From Pictodentalium vernedei (taxonomy: Eukaryota; Mollusca; Scaphopoda; Dentaliida; Dentaliidae), in assembly GCA_031216915.1 (NCBI GenBank), contig CM062296.1, positions 59,447,084-59,511,083 on the forward strand: 64,000 bases of DNA, written 5' to 3'. Below, in pieces: positions 32,625 to 44,600 of this stretch. A model generated the notes under the pieces. The model saw nothing but the letters and a program-made list of their open reading frames with translations, did not search any database and had not been told where the DNA came from. Position numbers and translations under genes: made by a program. The first letter of the stretch is position 1, and each line of letters starts with the position of its first letter.

Positions 32625-32639
32625 GCGCCCTGTCAAACT

Positions 32640-33300
32640 GAAGTGCAAGTCTGGAAATGACATGTTCAGGCAGTGCTTCAGTGCATTAACCCTCAACATA
32701 CTGAATGTGTCCTCCCTGACTTCTTCAAGAAATAGTTGAAGGAAAAGGAAAGAGAGAAGGGAGTAAAAAGGAGAGAGGTTTTATGCTAACATTTCTTCAC
32801 TAACCCGTTTTTGTAACCTTACTGGAATTTAGCAGGAGAGGGCCAACAGACTCTTAAGAGGTCACTAAAGTCTGATTTGTCACTTAAAGACTTCAAAACG
32901 AAGAAAAGTTCACATTTTTTCTCCATATTTAACAGATTTCATATTTGTTAAATTCCGAGCCACAAATATACATTTCTGTCAATGTAGATGTTCGTGAGTC
33001 CCAGACATAGCTTTGTGCATTGCATTGCTACCATGTTAACAGGACAAATTTGCCGCCACTGACATATATCATATTACTTCCTTGTTTTCTTGGCTTATTG
33101 TCCTTTCATATTTTCAATAAATATTAATTAGTGCTTCATTACACCTTCGGTTGATTTGATTGGCCAATCTCAAAAGATTGCTTTCTGATTGGGTATCACC
33201 CAAAAGATCTGTGTCAAATTAATACATGCGTAAATGAAACTGTTTGAAAACATCAACAAAGCGACGATGTCTGATTTTATTTGTTATAAACATTCCCTAA
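32640..33300. other. host DNA, no feature
   Basis: No recognisable exon, repeat end or RNA gene. Confidence 0.35.
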
Positions 33301-33309
33301 GATTAGACG

Positions 33310-33630
33310 ACGTTATAGGCGACGTCCCACACCCAAGCATGTCGTCATTTAGGAAGCTACTGAGGGATATTATTAGTTACCCCGTGTCTGATCACGTGGT
33401 ACGGGTTTTTACCTACCCGAAGCCAGCCGTATCCCATGAGGCCGAAGGCACCCAAGCATGTCGTCATTTAGGATGCTACTGAGGGATATTATTAGTTACC
33501 CCGTGTCTGATCACGTGGTACGGGTTTTTACCTACCCGAAGCCAGCCGTATTCCATGAGGCCGAATGGGATACGGCTGGCTTCGGGAAGGTAAAAACCCG
33601 TACCACGTGATCAGACACGGGGTAACGAAT
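33310..33630. repeat. tandem duplication plus foldback
   Basis: A unit of about 121 bp (from CACCCAAGCATGTCGTCATT through TCACGTGGTACGGGTTTTTACC to GAGGCCGAA) is present twice, at about 33330 and 33450. The end of the second copy is mirrored by an inverted arm (GATACGGCTGGCTTCGGG, then GGTAAAAACCCGTACCACGT) to about 33625. The whole looks like a foldback element with a duplicated left arm. Confidence 0.75.
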
Positions 33631-33779
33631 TTATCTATTGACTTTCCGTTTTAGAAGTACAATCTATTTCATGTGTGAACACACACAGCATGAGATCTTT
33701 TATCTTCCATTATTGAGCCATACAGGTTTCTGTGGATTTTTTGTGCAAAAGGGTTTTGTGAAAATATGCCGATATGACT

Positions 33780-33910
33780 AGCATGAGAAAATTATTGAAT
33801 TTCTTTTTTTTTCTCATTTCTGTCTCAAAAACATAGCTTATGAACCCCACATCGGAGGGTACTGGACAAGCTCATTCCAATAAGGGGTCATGAGCTATAT
33901 TCTGGAGATA
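33780..33910. repeat. decayed foldback related to family P
   Basis: CTCAAAAACATAGCTTATGA and GGGGTCATGAGCTATATT flank a degenerate centre. The same CAAAAACATAG text marks the variant copies at 35870-35935, 39540-39605 and 43342-43554. Confidence 0.45.
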
Positions 33911-34443
33911 AAAAATTAAAATATAATACATGTACACTGTAAAACTGGAATGACGCGTCTTCTACGGGGTATGGACAATTTGTAGATTTCGGAACGAGGC
34001 TTCCACTGGGTATGGGAAATTTGTCAGTGGCTGGGCGGACGTATCGTGGGTTTCAATGAATATGGTCTCATACCTCGTATCTATCAACCAATCAAATCAA
34101 AAAATTCACTTTAGTCAATAGATAATTCGCGATATCCATCGACTCGATGTTTATCGGGAAATATCCTTTAGATGATTTGTGCTAATTCATAGGCTAACAT
34201 ATAATAAATTGTATTATTTTGTCGTAAACTGTAGTTCGTTCGCGTGTTTCTTAATCGACGTAACCCAGACGTAACCTAAACGATTGTTCGCGTGTTATGT
34301 CCAGGCCCCATACGAGAGGCGCAGTTTTTCAGTTTTTAATTCGGGGACTATTGTATGTGCCAAATTTGTTTTAATTCTCAACAAAATGACTTGATATTAA
34401 ATTTGTATTTAGTCCCATTTGCTCATAATTCTTTTTTTTTCAG

Positions 34444-34666
34444 CTTATATGGTGGCATCAAAAAGTGTATCTACACCCACATGTCGGAGAAGTGCAAGAA
34501 CAGAGATATATACAAGGATTTGTTGGAAACGTTCACACCTTGGAGTTGTGCTGGCCAGTGGGAATGTGGCTTTTGTGACAGGGGACCAATAACATCAGCA
34601 TCACCACTCATCACTGCATCTCTTGCGTCTGTAGTTGGTGCCCTCTTCCTGTACAAGATGTTATAG
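34444..34666 (+). CDS. terminal exon of a host cysteine-rich protein gene
   Basis: A clear acceptor (TTCTTTTTTTTTCAG, ending 34443) precedes the exon. The frame continues in phase from the exon at 23651-23768 and gives GGIKKCIYTHMSEKCKN, FTPWSCAGQWECGFCDRG, then a hydrophobic tail (ASLASVVGALFLYKML) up to the stop at 34664-34666. Five cysteines plus a C-terminal hydrophobic tail with no charged end suggest a GPI-anchored or tail-anchored extracellular protein (inference). The family is not recognised. Confidence 0.72.
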
Positions 34667-34950
34667 ACTTATCCCCGACATGTAGTTTATCATTTTTTTA
34701 GTAGCCAAATGTATTTTCCTATCTTGAAAATCAAACTGTTGTACAAAACACTTTTATGTCTTATTTTTACAGCAGATTATTAGTGCATGTCTGTGGACTG
34801 CAGTCATACAATTATTGATGAATATAGTCTGTCTACAAGAACAGACTAGCACTTGACCAGTGAAACGGATTCCGAAACTGTTGACCATTCACATTAAATG
34901 ATAAAATTGTAGACCTTTAAAATTGAAATTTGTGTGCTGAATTATACATA

Positions 34951-35206
34951 CAGTGCGTGGAGAGTGTATTATAACCAAATCACCCACAGAGTGGCGATTC
35001 CACTTGAATAATAATTACAAATTTGTTGCAAAACATAAAAAGCACAAGCAAAGTTCCAGCCAATGGACCTCCGGGTTGAACCCGGAGGTCCATTGCCTGA
35101 AACATTGCTTGTGTTTTTGTCCACATGTACAAAGTTTGAAAATAATTCTTTGGGTGTCAACTTCACTCCGCGGGTGATTTAGTTACAATCCACTCCCCAC
35201 GTACTG
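34951..35206. mobile_element. fully palindromic MITE with TA duplication
   Basis: Left end CAGTGCGTGGAGAGTG, right end CACTCCCCACGTACTG. A TA lies on each side (34949-34950, 35207-35208), as for Tc1/mariner-type elements. The whole element is one long hairpin with the centre GGACCTCCGGGTTGAACCCG. Confidence 0.8.
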
Positions 35207-35209
35207 TAC

Positions 35210-36200
35210 AGCTCAGAGATATGATGAGAGAAATTCACTTAAGTATAACTCGCAAAATGGAGGTTTCATGGCTAACATTTTCGTCATTGGAAGAGATTAA
35301 CAGAAAAGTTAGCTCCACTTAATTTCCTAAAGCGGCCAGTAAATTTTACATGGGAATTTCAGATAAAAATTTAAATTTCTAAATGTTACCGAATTTATAC
35401 AATCGATGTGAGTATCAGTTCACAAACGTCAGTCGTTTTCCTAACTTGCTTTTTGCAATATGCTTTACCAATCAGTTTGAATGTTTGTCTTTTATATTCT
35501 GTTGAAACCTATTTACAATAAGAAAATGGAGTTTTTATCACCTTTTGATGTTGTGTAACCTGTTTCCCATTCATTATATCCTCCGTGTGCTCACAGTGAC
35601 ATATAAATAATATAGACGCCACCCGTTCCACTAATATAAGAGGCTAGGAGGTGATATTTTCTAATCTGTTTCCTGGGAGGAATTAAAACTTGCAAATTAC
35701 TATAAAAACACAATCGCCAAAAAAGCCAAGTGTACTTATATAGTGATGGTAGGTGTGATGCTGATAAATAAAGCCAAGTTTCCCGTTTTTACTTTTAACT
35801 CTTTACCTAACACGAAAAGCAGACGACACTTGCAAAACAAATTCTTGAATAACTATTTTTTTTCATGTTTTGTCTCAAAAACATAGGTTTTGATCCCATA
35901 TTGGAATGAGCTCGTTCCAGTGTGGGGTCATAAACTGAGAATAGCTCTGGCCGGTTCTGGCCGTTATGTTGGGGAGAGGGTTCATAAACGAAAAAAAGAG
36001 AGTTGTCGGTTGTGTTTGTTTATTAAAAGTAACTAAAGGAAACCTGACGTTTTGTAAATTCTACTGATGTCATAGGTGTTGTTTCAACAATTACTTACCT
36101 CTTAAATGGACCTTCCTTGCTCGTCTTATTAATTCAAGGAAAACAATTTTTATGGAAAGTCGATTTTCGTGATGAAAAAAGTCAGAGATGTCCTGATATG
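35210..36200. other. host DNA with one decayed family-P-like foldback
   Basis: No gene. At about 35868-35935 lies CTCAAAAACATAGG...GAATGAGCTCGTTCCAGTGT, a worn relative of the palindromic MITE family. Confidence 0.4.
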
Positions 36201-36209
36201 TTGTATCGT

Positions 36210-36372
36210 ATTAAGAATTGAATGCATTTTTTATAATCTTTATTGGAGTATGAACGTGTGGGAATGGGTACAAATTATGTATGAATCCCGAAGGGATTCA
36301 TACAATTTGTACCCATTCCCACACGTTCATACTCCAATAAAGATCATAAAAATTGCATTCAATTCTTATAAT
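36210..36372. repeat. near-perfect foldback, 160 bp
   Basis: TTAAGAATTGAATGCATTTT, CTTTATTGGAGTATGAACGT and GGGAATGGGTACAAATT are mirrored on the right side around GAATCCCGAAGGGATTC. The near-perfect pairing suggests recent origin. Frames through it are shadows. Confidence 0.75.
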
Positions 36373-36419
36373 TACATTCCGTAACTGTTTAAACTACTTT
36401 TTACCAAACAACAAAGCAG

Positions 36420-36810
36420 AAAGACAAAATAAAACATGTACGAACGAACGAACGAACGAACGAGGCGAAAATCCGTTATATCTAAATTGGTCAACTTTAT
36501 TTCGATAAATCTTCGGACATCTTGACGTTACTTCGAACTTCCTTCATAAATGTTTCTCCCAGCCGTTTTGCAAATCTGTACAAATTTGTACTTATTTTTT
36601 TTACTAACACTAATAGCCACAAAATGTTTTTGTGTGAATGGGCACCAGCCGAAGAGAAACAGCGATACGAATTTCAATAAACACTGGTTCCGAAAAGGTT
36701 GTTTTGATTTTTTAACGATCCATTTGATCAGTACAGCTTCAGCCAAAACAAACAGACTCTTCACCTTTGGGTTTAAACATCGGAATTCAAATTTGTTTAT
36801 TTAAATGAAT
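36420..36810. other. host DNA, short microsatellite
   Basis: A (CGAA)n run lies at about 36441-36462. No supported gene: an 84-codon frame here lacks splice context or any recognised domain. Confidence 0.35.
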
Positions 36811-36814
36811 TTTA

Positions 36815-37018
36815 ATGCATGGGTTGTGTAATAAACACAGAACGCGATGTGTGTTTAAATCACTGGGTGTTTTACATAACTCGTTGGAATGGCGTTATCA
36901 TATTTCGCGAGAGCCAAAGGCTCTCGCGAAATATGACTACGCTATTTCAACTCGTTATGTAATAGACCCACCGATTCAAACACACATCGCGTTCTGTCTA
37001 TGTCTATAGTGCGTAATA
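36815..37018. repeat. foldback element
   Basis: ACAGAACGCGATGTGTGTTT and ACATAACTCGTTGGAAT are mirrored as ATTTCAACTCGTTATGT and AAACACACATCGCGTTCTGT around CGAGAGCCAAAGGCTCTCG. Same general architecture as the other palindromic MITEs, but a different sequence family. Confidence 0.7.
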
Positions 37019-37436
37019 CATACCATACGCCCAATGCGATTTTGTAGTCAGTGACACTCCAGGGTTAATGTGCCCATATCCTAACTTGCAAGTAGTTGAA
37101 TTTCGAGGCAAAATTACAGTATGTTGACTACAAATGTGTTTTTTGAGTTAAGTATTTACCGTATATGCAAGCAATTATAAGATCGGATGTTAGCCCACGA
37201 CGCAGCACAGTACCAAATCATTTTGTGCGTTAAAAGATGTGCGTTTTATCGTGAATTAAATTGAGTCATGTTTTGATTCGCGCGCGTAGTCCATGGAATT
37301 TGTATACGCTTGTGACATTGACTACTTTCAACATCCGTTGTTTATTTGCAACCTACTATACTTTAACGGTTGCGTCCTTTAGATATTCGAAAATGATTGA
37401 TATAGAATGTGCATGCTCGAGAAATGTGAGTATTAA

Positions 37437-37676
37437 CCCTTTACCTAACGAATCGCCCGCATACGCCCGCGTAATATGCAAATTGAGCAGTTGAAAAAAA
37501 TTAATTTTTTCAAAATATTTCAATAAAACCATATCATGTGACCCTCATGGGAACGAGCTCATTGAGCTCGTTCCCATGAGGGGTCACATGATATGGTTTT
37601 ATTGCAATTTTTTAAAAATTTAAAAAGAAAAATGATATTTAAAATAATAAATTTTGATATCGTCTGTGTTGGGTAA
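37437..37676. mobile_element. palindromic TTAA-type MITE, family P copy 2
   Basis: TTAA at 37433-37436, then CCCTTTACCTAACGAATCG; central GGAACGAGCTCATTGAGCTC hairpin with CATATCATGTGACC arms; right end GTTGGGTAAA. The right terminus is slightly degraded. Confidence 0.78.
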
Positions 37677-37679
37677 ACT

Positions 37680-38690
37680 TAAGCTTCTTTGTTTAGTGTT
37701 TGGTTGTCTTCAGTACAATTTGTACCCTGGAAGCTCGGTCTGACTACCCTTTTCTTTCAATTTTGACAGTTGCAGTCTATCTAAGAGCCTGTTTGTTAGC
37801 GCGGAAAAATGGAAACTGGGTGTTAAACAACCGTTACAGTATGGTTGGTATAGTATGAAAAACTTACTTTTGGTCTGTCGTCAACAAAGTGGTTGAACTC
37901 TTAATATATACTTGCAGTCTCTCTAAGAGTCTGTTTCGTTAGCGCGGAAGAAAATGGCAACCGCGTGTTAAACAAGCGTTACAGTATGGTTGGTATAGTA
38001 TGAAAAAGGTTACTTTTGGTCTGTCGTCAGTAAAATGGTTGAACACTTAACATATACTTGACAACACGAACCAAAACACACGTGAGAATTCAATGAGACA
38101 AAAATCACCCCCTGCTTAACAAGTAACGTCAATCTGATGCATTTGTCTTCCTTTGAAAATATACAATTTTTGATGAGATTCAATTAATATGTTTTTGTAC
38201 AATCAATGAACCTTTTACCGTCACATTCGACCTGTTTAATAACAAGAGTGAGATCGGGATTTCCGCGACAAGAAGGCTATCACCCCTGACAGGGGGCTCG
38301 AGAAATTTTTGTTTTAACTGAGAAAAAATCGCAATAGCCGTGACTCCAGAGGCTTTGAGAGAGTCAAAACGAAACACAAAACATAAATAAAAATAAAATT
38401 TGTGGTTTTGTGTAATTATGTCATGCCGAATCGCCATGACACCTGTTTTTGATACTCTTGTTCCACAAGTCACAATTTATTAAGTACGATTTAAAGGTTA
38501 GATATGTGTGTGGGTGGAGGGTGGCGTGTAGCCTTTGTTGTAAAAGTAACCTAAGGTTTGGGAAGTCAAAGTGATTTTTCTTTTTTAAATTGATTTTAGG
38601 AAAATTATCGGGCCAATAAAATACCGAAAATATTATTCGATCAACAATTACGAAACGTGAAAACGTCTAGTTACTTTTGAACTATATTGT
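37680..38690. other. host DNA with a local duplication
   Basis: A block of about 130 bp is repeated: CAGTCTATCTAAGAGCCTGT...GTTACAGTATGGTTGGTATA near 37773-37850 and again near 37914-38000. No gene seen. Confidence 0.5.
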
Positions 38691-38693
38691 TAA

Positions 38694-38869
38694 CCCTTTA
38701 CTCAACGCAGACGATATCAAAATTTATTATTTTAAATATAATTTTTTAAAATTCTTCAAAACATTTCAACAAAGCCATCTCATGTGACCACTCGTTGGAA
38801 CGAATATTTTTTCAACTACTTAATTTGCATATTACGCGGGCGGATGCGGCCGATTCGTTGGGTAAAGGG
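38694..38869. mobile_element. family P copy 3, internally deleted
   Basis: TTAA then CCCTTTACTCAACGCAGACG; one hairpin arm is missing after CTCGTTGGAACGA; right end CGATTCGTTGGGTAAAGGG. The deletion removes the palindrome centre. Confidence 0.75.
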
Positions 38870-38930
38870 TTTCAGCATATCAGTATTTCTTTCACTCAAT
38901 CACTTCTTTCACGAAAATGAACACTACTAA

Positions 38931-39171
38931 CCCTTTACCCAACGCAGACGATGTCAAAATTTATTATTTTAAATATCAATTTTTCAAATGTTTCAAAACA
39001 TTTCAACAAAACCATATCATGTGACCCCTCGTTGGAACGAGCTCGACGAGCTCGTTCCAACGAGGGGTCACATGATATGGTTTTGTTGAAATTTTTTGAA
39101 AAAGAATACTTTTTCAACTGCCGAATTTGCATATTACGCAGGCAGATGCGGCCGATTCGTTCGGTAAAGGG
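38931..39171. mobile_element. family P copy 4
   Basis: CCCTTTACCCAACGCAGACG at the left, GGTAAAGGG followed by TTAA at the right. Perfect central arms CATATCATGTGACCCCTCG / CGAGGGGTCACATGATATG. About 60 bp separate it from copy 3. Confidence 0.82.
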
Positions 39172-39179
39172 TTAATGCG

Positions 39180-39792
39180 TTGTGTTAGATAAAGGGTTCA
39201 GATTCCATTACTTCTATCTTGTATTCTGATTTATTTTCTTAAATGTACAAACTATAGAATTAAATAAATTTTTACTCAAGCAACTGAAACTGATGTGTTG
39301 TTCATTTTATGTTCATTATCACGTGTTTTACGAGAGGTCTCCTCGTGGGAAGGGAAGCAGTGCTTGTTTACTGTGGTAGTGACCCGGTCACTAATGCTTG
39401 GGGTAGAAGTCGTCTAAAATGGTTAACATGGATATGAACGATTGACAAAACTTGACTTCATCTCCGTGTTGCGGTCATGACTGTGCAGAAATATGTGATC
39501 TTAAACACCAATAAATATATATATATATATATCTCTATCATTTTGTCAATTTTGTTTCCAAAAAACATAGCTTATGGGACTTTCTAGGAATGAGCTTGCC
39601 ATAAGAAGCCGAGTTTTCCCATGTTATTTTCAATGAACAAAAACACCAGACAGTTCCGAGAGCTCTCTGGTGATTTCGTTTATTAAAAGTAAAAGGAAAC
39701 TTGCATTTATTTTCTTCTTATTTCATAGGTGTTTCCTCAACGATTACTTGCTTCTAAACTGGGCTTTGATCGCACGTCTTGCAGTTTCAGAT
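39180..39792. other. host DNA, no gene
   Basis: Contains an (AT)n run at about 39512-39532 and a decayed AAAACATAGCTTATGG foldback-type phrase near 39560. Nothing else recognised. Confidence 0.35.
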
Positions 39793-39800
39793 ACCTTTAT

Positions 39801-40629
39801 TAGGGCTGTCGCGATTATTCGATTAGTCGACTAACCGTCGACTATTGAAGTAGTCGACGTTTTTTATTTTTAGTCGATCGTCGTTCATTTTCAAGGTGGT
39901 ACACGTCTACTACACGTCAGGGCTAAATTGCATTGTTTTGGGAGGTGAATGATCAATGAAGGTGAATAACTTTAAATATCTAACCATAGTTAACATTCAT
40001 ATCCGGAAGACTGTACGACTGTCACTGACTGTGTAAGAAAGAACACTCACAGTTACTCGAGAAGAATAGATTCTTCTGAATTTCTCCAGTCTTGTACACA
40101 CGAATGCACCCATTGGAAAACCCAAAGAGCGGAAGTGACAAAATTATGACGAAAGTCAGAACGTCAGATCACTTCTCAAAGTTCGGAACTTCAGACTAAG
40201 ATCCAATTTTAACAACTGACGAGGGAATGCATAGCAATGTTCAAAATTTCGAGAAACTTATTTCAGAAAGGAAACATATGCAGGAACGTTCTTTGGTAAA
40301 TTCATCGGCTTCAATCTAGTTCAAACTTGGACCCGCAGTCAGTAATATTATTTTTGGGGTCGGTACGTCCTACAGGACGTACCAACCCCAAAAATTATAT
40401 TACGGACTGTGGGTCCAAGATTGGACTACATGTAGCTTCAGTCGGGACCGATTTGTTGTTCCCACAACCCCACTTCGTCTGAACACACTGGTGCCATTGT
40501 CATTTTCAGAGTTTTACGAACAGAAGAATGATCTGCTAAAAAATCATGGGAAGCGACTATTAATCGACTAACCGTCGATTACTGGTCACGATTAGTCGAT
40601 TACAAAAAATGATAGTCGCGACAGCCCTA
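39801..40629 (-). mobile_element. hAT-like non-autonomous element, copy 2 (inverted)
   Basis: Same family as 459-1290 but in opposite orientation. TIRs TAGGGCTGTCGCGA / TCGCGACAGCCCTA, with the exact 8-bp duplication ACCTTTAT at 39793-39800 and 40630-40637. The internal palindrome (GGTACGTCCTACAGGACGTACC) is at about 40321-40430. The two copies are highly similar. Confidence 0.9.
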
Positions 40630-40639
40630 ACCTTTATCT

Positions 40640-41345
40640 ATACAAAGTCGATTTTGATGACAATATAAGATAGGGATACGGCACAATGTTTTCAGGGCAC
40701 TTGAAGGTTAATGGATGTGTTATTTGGGGATACAATTTTACAATCGCTTGTATTTCTAGTTTTTAATACGCCCCCGACGAATATCTGAACATCCTCCTCA
40801 GCCCTTCCTCCACCCCGCCCCATCTGCTTCATTCGCTATATCCCAAAACATGGTTTTCGGCAATCTAGTTGGCCACTTTTGGAGATATTCTAAAATACCG
40901 TATTGTTCCTAGAGTGGTGCTTATGTTCTTTAAAGAGAGATGTCCAACTTTTTTGAGGCGAGAGTCATCCCAAATCTTCTGCCTGTTGAGATCATACGTT
41001 TTCCTGGGCAGCTTTTGGCCTACTCACCTACTTTAGCTATCGGAACCGTCGGTCATAATGACCGAAGAGAACCATTAATTATTTTAGTTCTGCATGAAGC
41101 ATTGTTGTCAATTGCTTTTCTCTGGTAAATCTGAATCCAGTGATGGCTATGAATTATTCGTAACGGCGTCAATACTCCTACCCACATCCTTTGCACAAGT
41201 GTGTTCCTATTGGTTCCCCAGTTAGCCTTACAAATGATCACCCATGATGCCACGGCAGGGGGGAGGGGGTGGGTAGGGAGCATACCCCGCCCCGACGGCC
41301 TGTAAAACAAGCGATTTGTTATGAACACGGTCTTCAGGAATATCT
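40640..41345. other. host DNA, no gene
   Basis: No supported coding or repeat structure. Confidence 0.35.
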
Positions 41346-41349
41346 TTAA

Positions 41350-41579
41350 CCCTTTACCCAACGAATGGTCCGCATCCGCCTGCGTAATATGCAGATTCAG
41401 CAGCTGAAAAAATATTATTTTTCGAAAAATTTCAACAAAACCATATCATGTGACCCCTCTTTTGCGCTCGTTCCAATGAGGGGGGTCACATGATATGATT
41501 TTGTTGAAATTTTTCGAAAAAAATTAAAAAACGATATTTAAATTAATAAATTTCGATATCGTCCGCGTTGGGTAAAGGG
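41350..41579. mobile_element. family P copy 5
   Basis: TTTAA, then CCCTTTACCCAACGAATGG; arms ACCATATCATGTGACCCCTC / GGGGGTCACATGATATG; right end GTTGGGTAAAGGG. Confidence 0.8.
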
Positions 41580-41649
41580 TCAAAAGCGGTCAACAAGACT
41601 GAAAAGCCATCCACTGCGATACAATTAGTCAGGACAGCTAGTCCATACT

Positions 41650-44600
41650 CTGACTGTGAATAAAGATACTCTTGTGACTAGTATGGCATGTGCACAGACA
41701 TGACCCATTTGGATAATCTCATGGATGATTTCATGTGACGTCATAGCCACAAGACCCATCTAAGTTACGTTTCGTTGCCATAGTAGGCCGCGTGTGCGGC
41801 CATGTTGTGACGTCATCTCCATAGTGATACGTGGCCTAAGTGCGCATGCGTAGCGCGTATTGTAAGGGCGGTGCGTGTTTCTATCGGCAATTTCGTATAC
41901 TTCAGGACGCCATCTTGGTTTCTATAGTAGCACGCGGATGACATGTGACCCAAAACCCTGTAATAGAACAGGGGTATGTTTGGACGATGTGTTCGATTGA
42001 ATGAGAGTGAATCTAATTACCCATATAGACCGAATAATTTCCCCCGACTCATTAAAAACCAGACAAAACAACCGAAACGGACATTATTGCGTACGGATTT
42101 CCTTAGAATTCTCCCTTTTCCAATAACAGCTGTGTTTCTTTGTATAAACGTATTTCTAATTACCCAAAAAGTCAATTTCCCAAATTAGCCAAAACAGTTT
42201 ATTTGGCTCCGATTTTCCCCCAAGTCCTCGGTTTCTACATTTTATTCGGATTCCCTGAGAATCCGCCTTTCAATAATAGCACGTAGTGCTATCGGAACAG
42301 AAATGCTTCTAATATTATTTTAATTGGTACGGATTCCCCCAGAATCCTTTTTTTCCAATAATAGGTGCGTTCTTTTGTATGAGATTACTGTCTCGAACTT
42401 TCACAACTCCTCTGCGCCTACCTTCTATTCGGATTCTTCCAGAATCCTCTGCTTCTATCCGCCTACCTATAGGATATGCTATAGTTTCTGTCTTTTCAAC
42501 CAGTTTTTCTGTTCTGGGGTATACTCCAGTAGAGTAGAAATGTCTAGCTGTTGGAACAGCTTTGCTTATTGTTACTGCATTTACCTTTTTGGTCTGTACT
42601 GGCTAGTTCTAACTCTATTCGGGGTACCCCTGTTCTTTCTTCGAACAGCATGAGGCATGATTCGTTTATCCAAATCATCCAACCAGTTCACTTTAATGCA
42701 ACAAACGAACCAATCATATTCACCCATTCATCTAAAACTCGTTATCTGTTCCCCCCCCCCCCCCCCCCCCACCAGTTCTAGACCTATTCTACCAATGCTA
42801 TGTGTATTATCTGCTTTAGACTAAGGTTTCTGACTTCCCTGGATGTGTTTGTTTGCTAGTGTACTATGTGCGTACATTACAAGTAGTGCATATCCACATG
42901 CTGGGTGAGTCGATATGTACTTGTGTGTTTATGCACAACGTACGTACATCGCATGCAGCACAACGGCACATACTGGTATTTGAGAATACCTATGACATGG
43001 TTCCAACGCAACTCCCATGTGGCTCCTAGCTCCTATACGGCTCCTAGCTCTTTTCAGATCCAGGATCCTAGACTACCCTCACAGTCCTCATAATTCCAAG
43101 GCCACTTCTTTTCCATAGTCACTACCGTCTGGCGTGTGATCCAACCCTATTATATTTACCCAATACTATAGTCTTCTACCACCATCGCAGTCTTGAACCA
43201 CAACTACTTTGTACTATTACTATTAACTTGTAGCACTACTACAAGCTCAGTGGCTACCCCAGATTCTTTCGAGACATCTTCCTTTGGCCAAATCTTTAAT
43301 AGGATCCATTAGACCATCTAATTCATCTAAGCCTTCATTAACCCTTTACCCAACGTAACGGCCAAAACCGGCCAGCGCTATTCTCAAAAATCGCCAATTA
43401 ATTTTCATTATTTTTTTCATTTTTTGTCTCAAAAACATAGGTTATGACCCCTCGTTGGAACGAGCTCGTCGAGCTCGTTCCAACGAGGGGTCATAACCTA
43501 TGTTTTTGAGACAAAAACATAGGTTAATGCAAAAACATAGGTTAATGCAAAGGGTTAATCTAGTGCAAGCTAGCGTGCCTTACATCTAAGACACTATATG
43601 TTGATCGTTCGGAGATATGCATTAGTACAGATTGTGACACAATGTGTACACATCGCAAGCAGCACATAGGCATATCTTGGATGTGCAGGTATGTGCCTAT
43701 GTGCTAGTACACAATGTACGTATATCACATGCAGCACATAGGAACATACGATGAAAAAGGGATTTTAGAAGTATAGTTGGATACTAGAAATGGATTCCAC
43801 GAAATCTTGTGATTGATGGAATGTGCTTGTGTGCTTGTGCACAATAAGTTACATTGTGCTTATGTGTTGATGTAATGTGCGCACATTGTACGCTAGCACA
43901 CAAACACACCCAGAGAAGTCAGAATACGTGCAGCACAGAGACAAATGCGATAAAAAGGGACTCTAGAATGATAGTCGGAAAGGAATTCCACGGAATATGG
44001 GTCTGGTGATTGATGGAATGTGCTTGAGTGCCAGTACACACTGTGTCACTATGTGTACACATTCAGGTTGCACATAGGCACATCTTGGATATGGCGATAC
44101 GTGTTTATGTGCTGATACACGGTGTGCGTACATCACATGCAACACATAGGGACATATGATGAGCACGGGATTCTAGAAGGATAGTCGGAAAGGGATTCCA
44201 CGGAATGTGGGTCTGGTGGTTGAAGGAATGTGCGTGTGTGTTAGTATACACTGTGTGACACTCTCAATAAGCTTGGTTGGATTGCCATTATCAGTAAGCT
44301 TGGATGCGCCGATATGTGCTCATGTGCTAATACAAAGCGTGCGCCCATCATATGCAGCACACAGGTACATACAACGAAGGGATTCTTTAAGAACAGACAT
44401 ATTCTAAAAACTTTTCCCAGCGAAACAGTGGGGAGTGTCAATAACGCCAGCAGTATGTACTACACATTTCATCCCTTAATTTGGTGAGTTGGTGAGGGAG
44501 CAGTGACACCACAGTCATGTGATCCAGTTATGTCATGCTGAGTTCTCATGTAAGCCCATGTGGGTGGCCATAATGTGATGTCATTGTCATGGTGATGCGT

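Noticed and set aside
36528..36804. 84-codon plus-strand frame as a host signal-peptide protein
   Set aside because: The hydrophobic start is chance-level, there is no splice or start context, and an equally long frame exists on the opposite strand.
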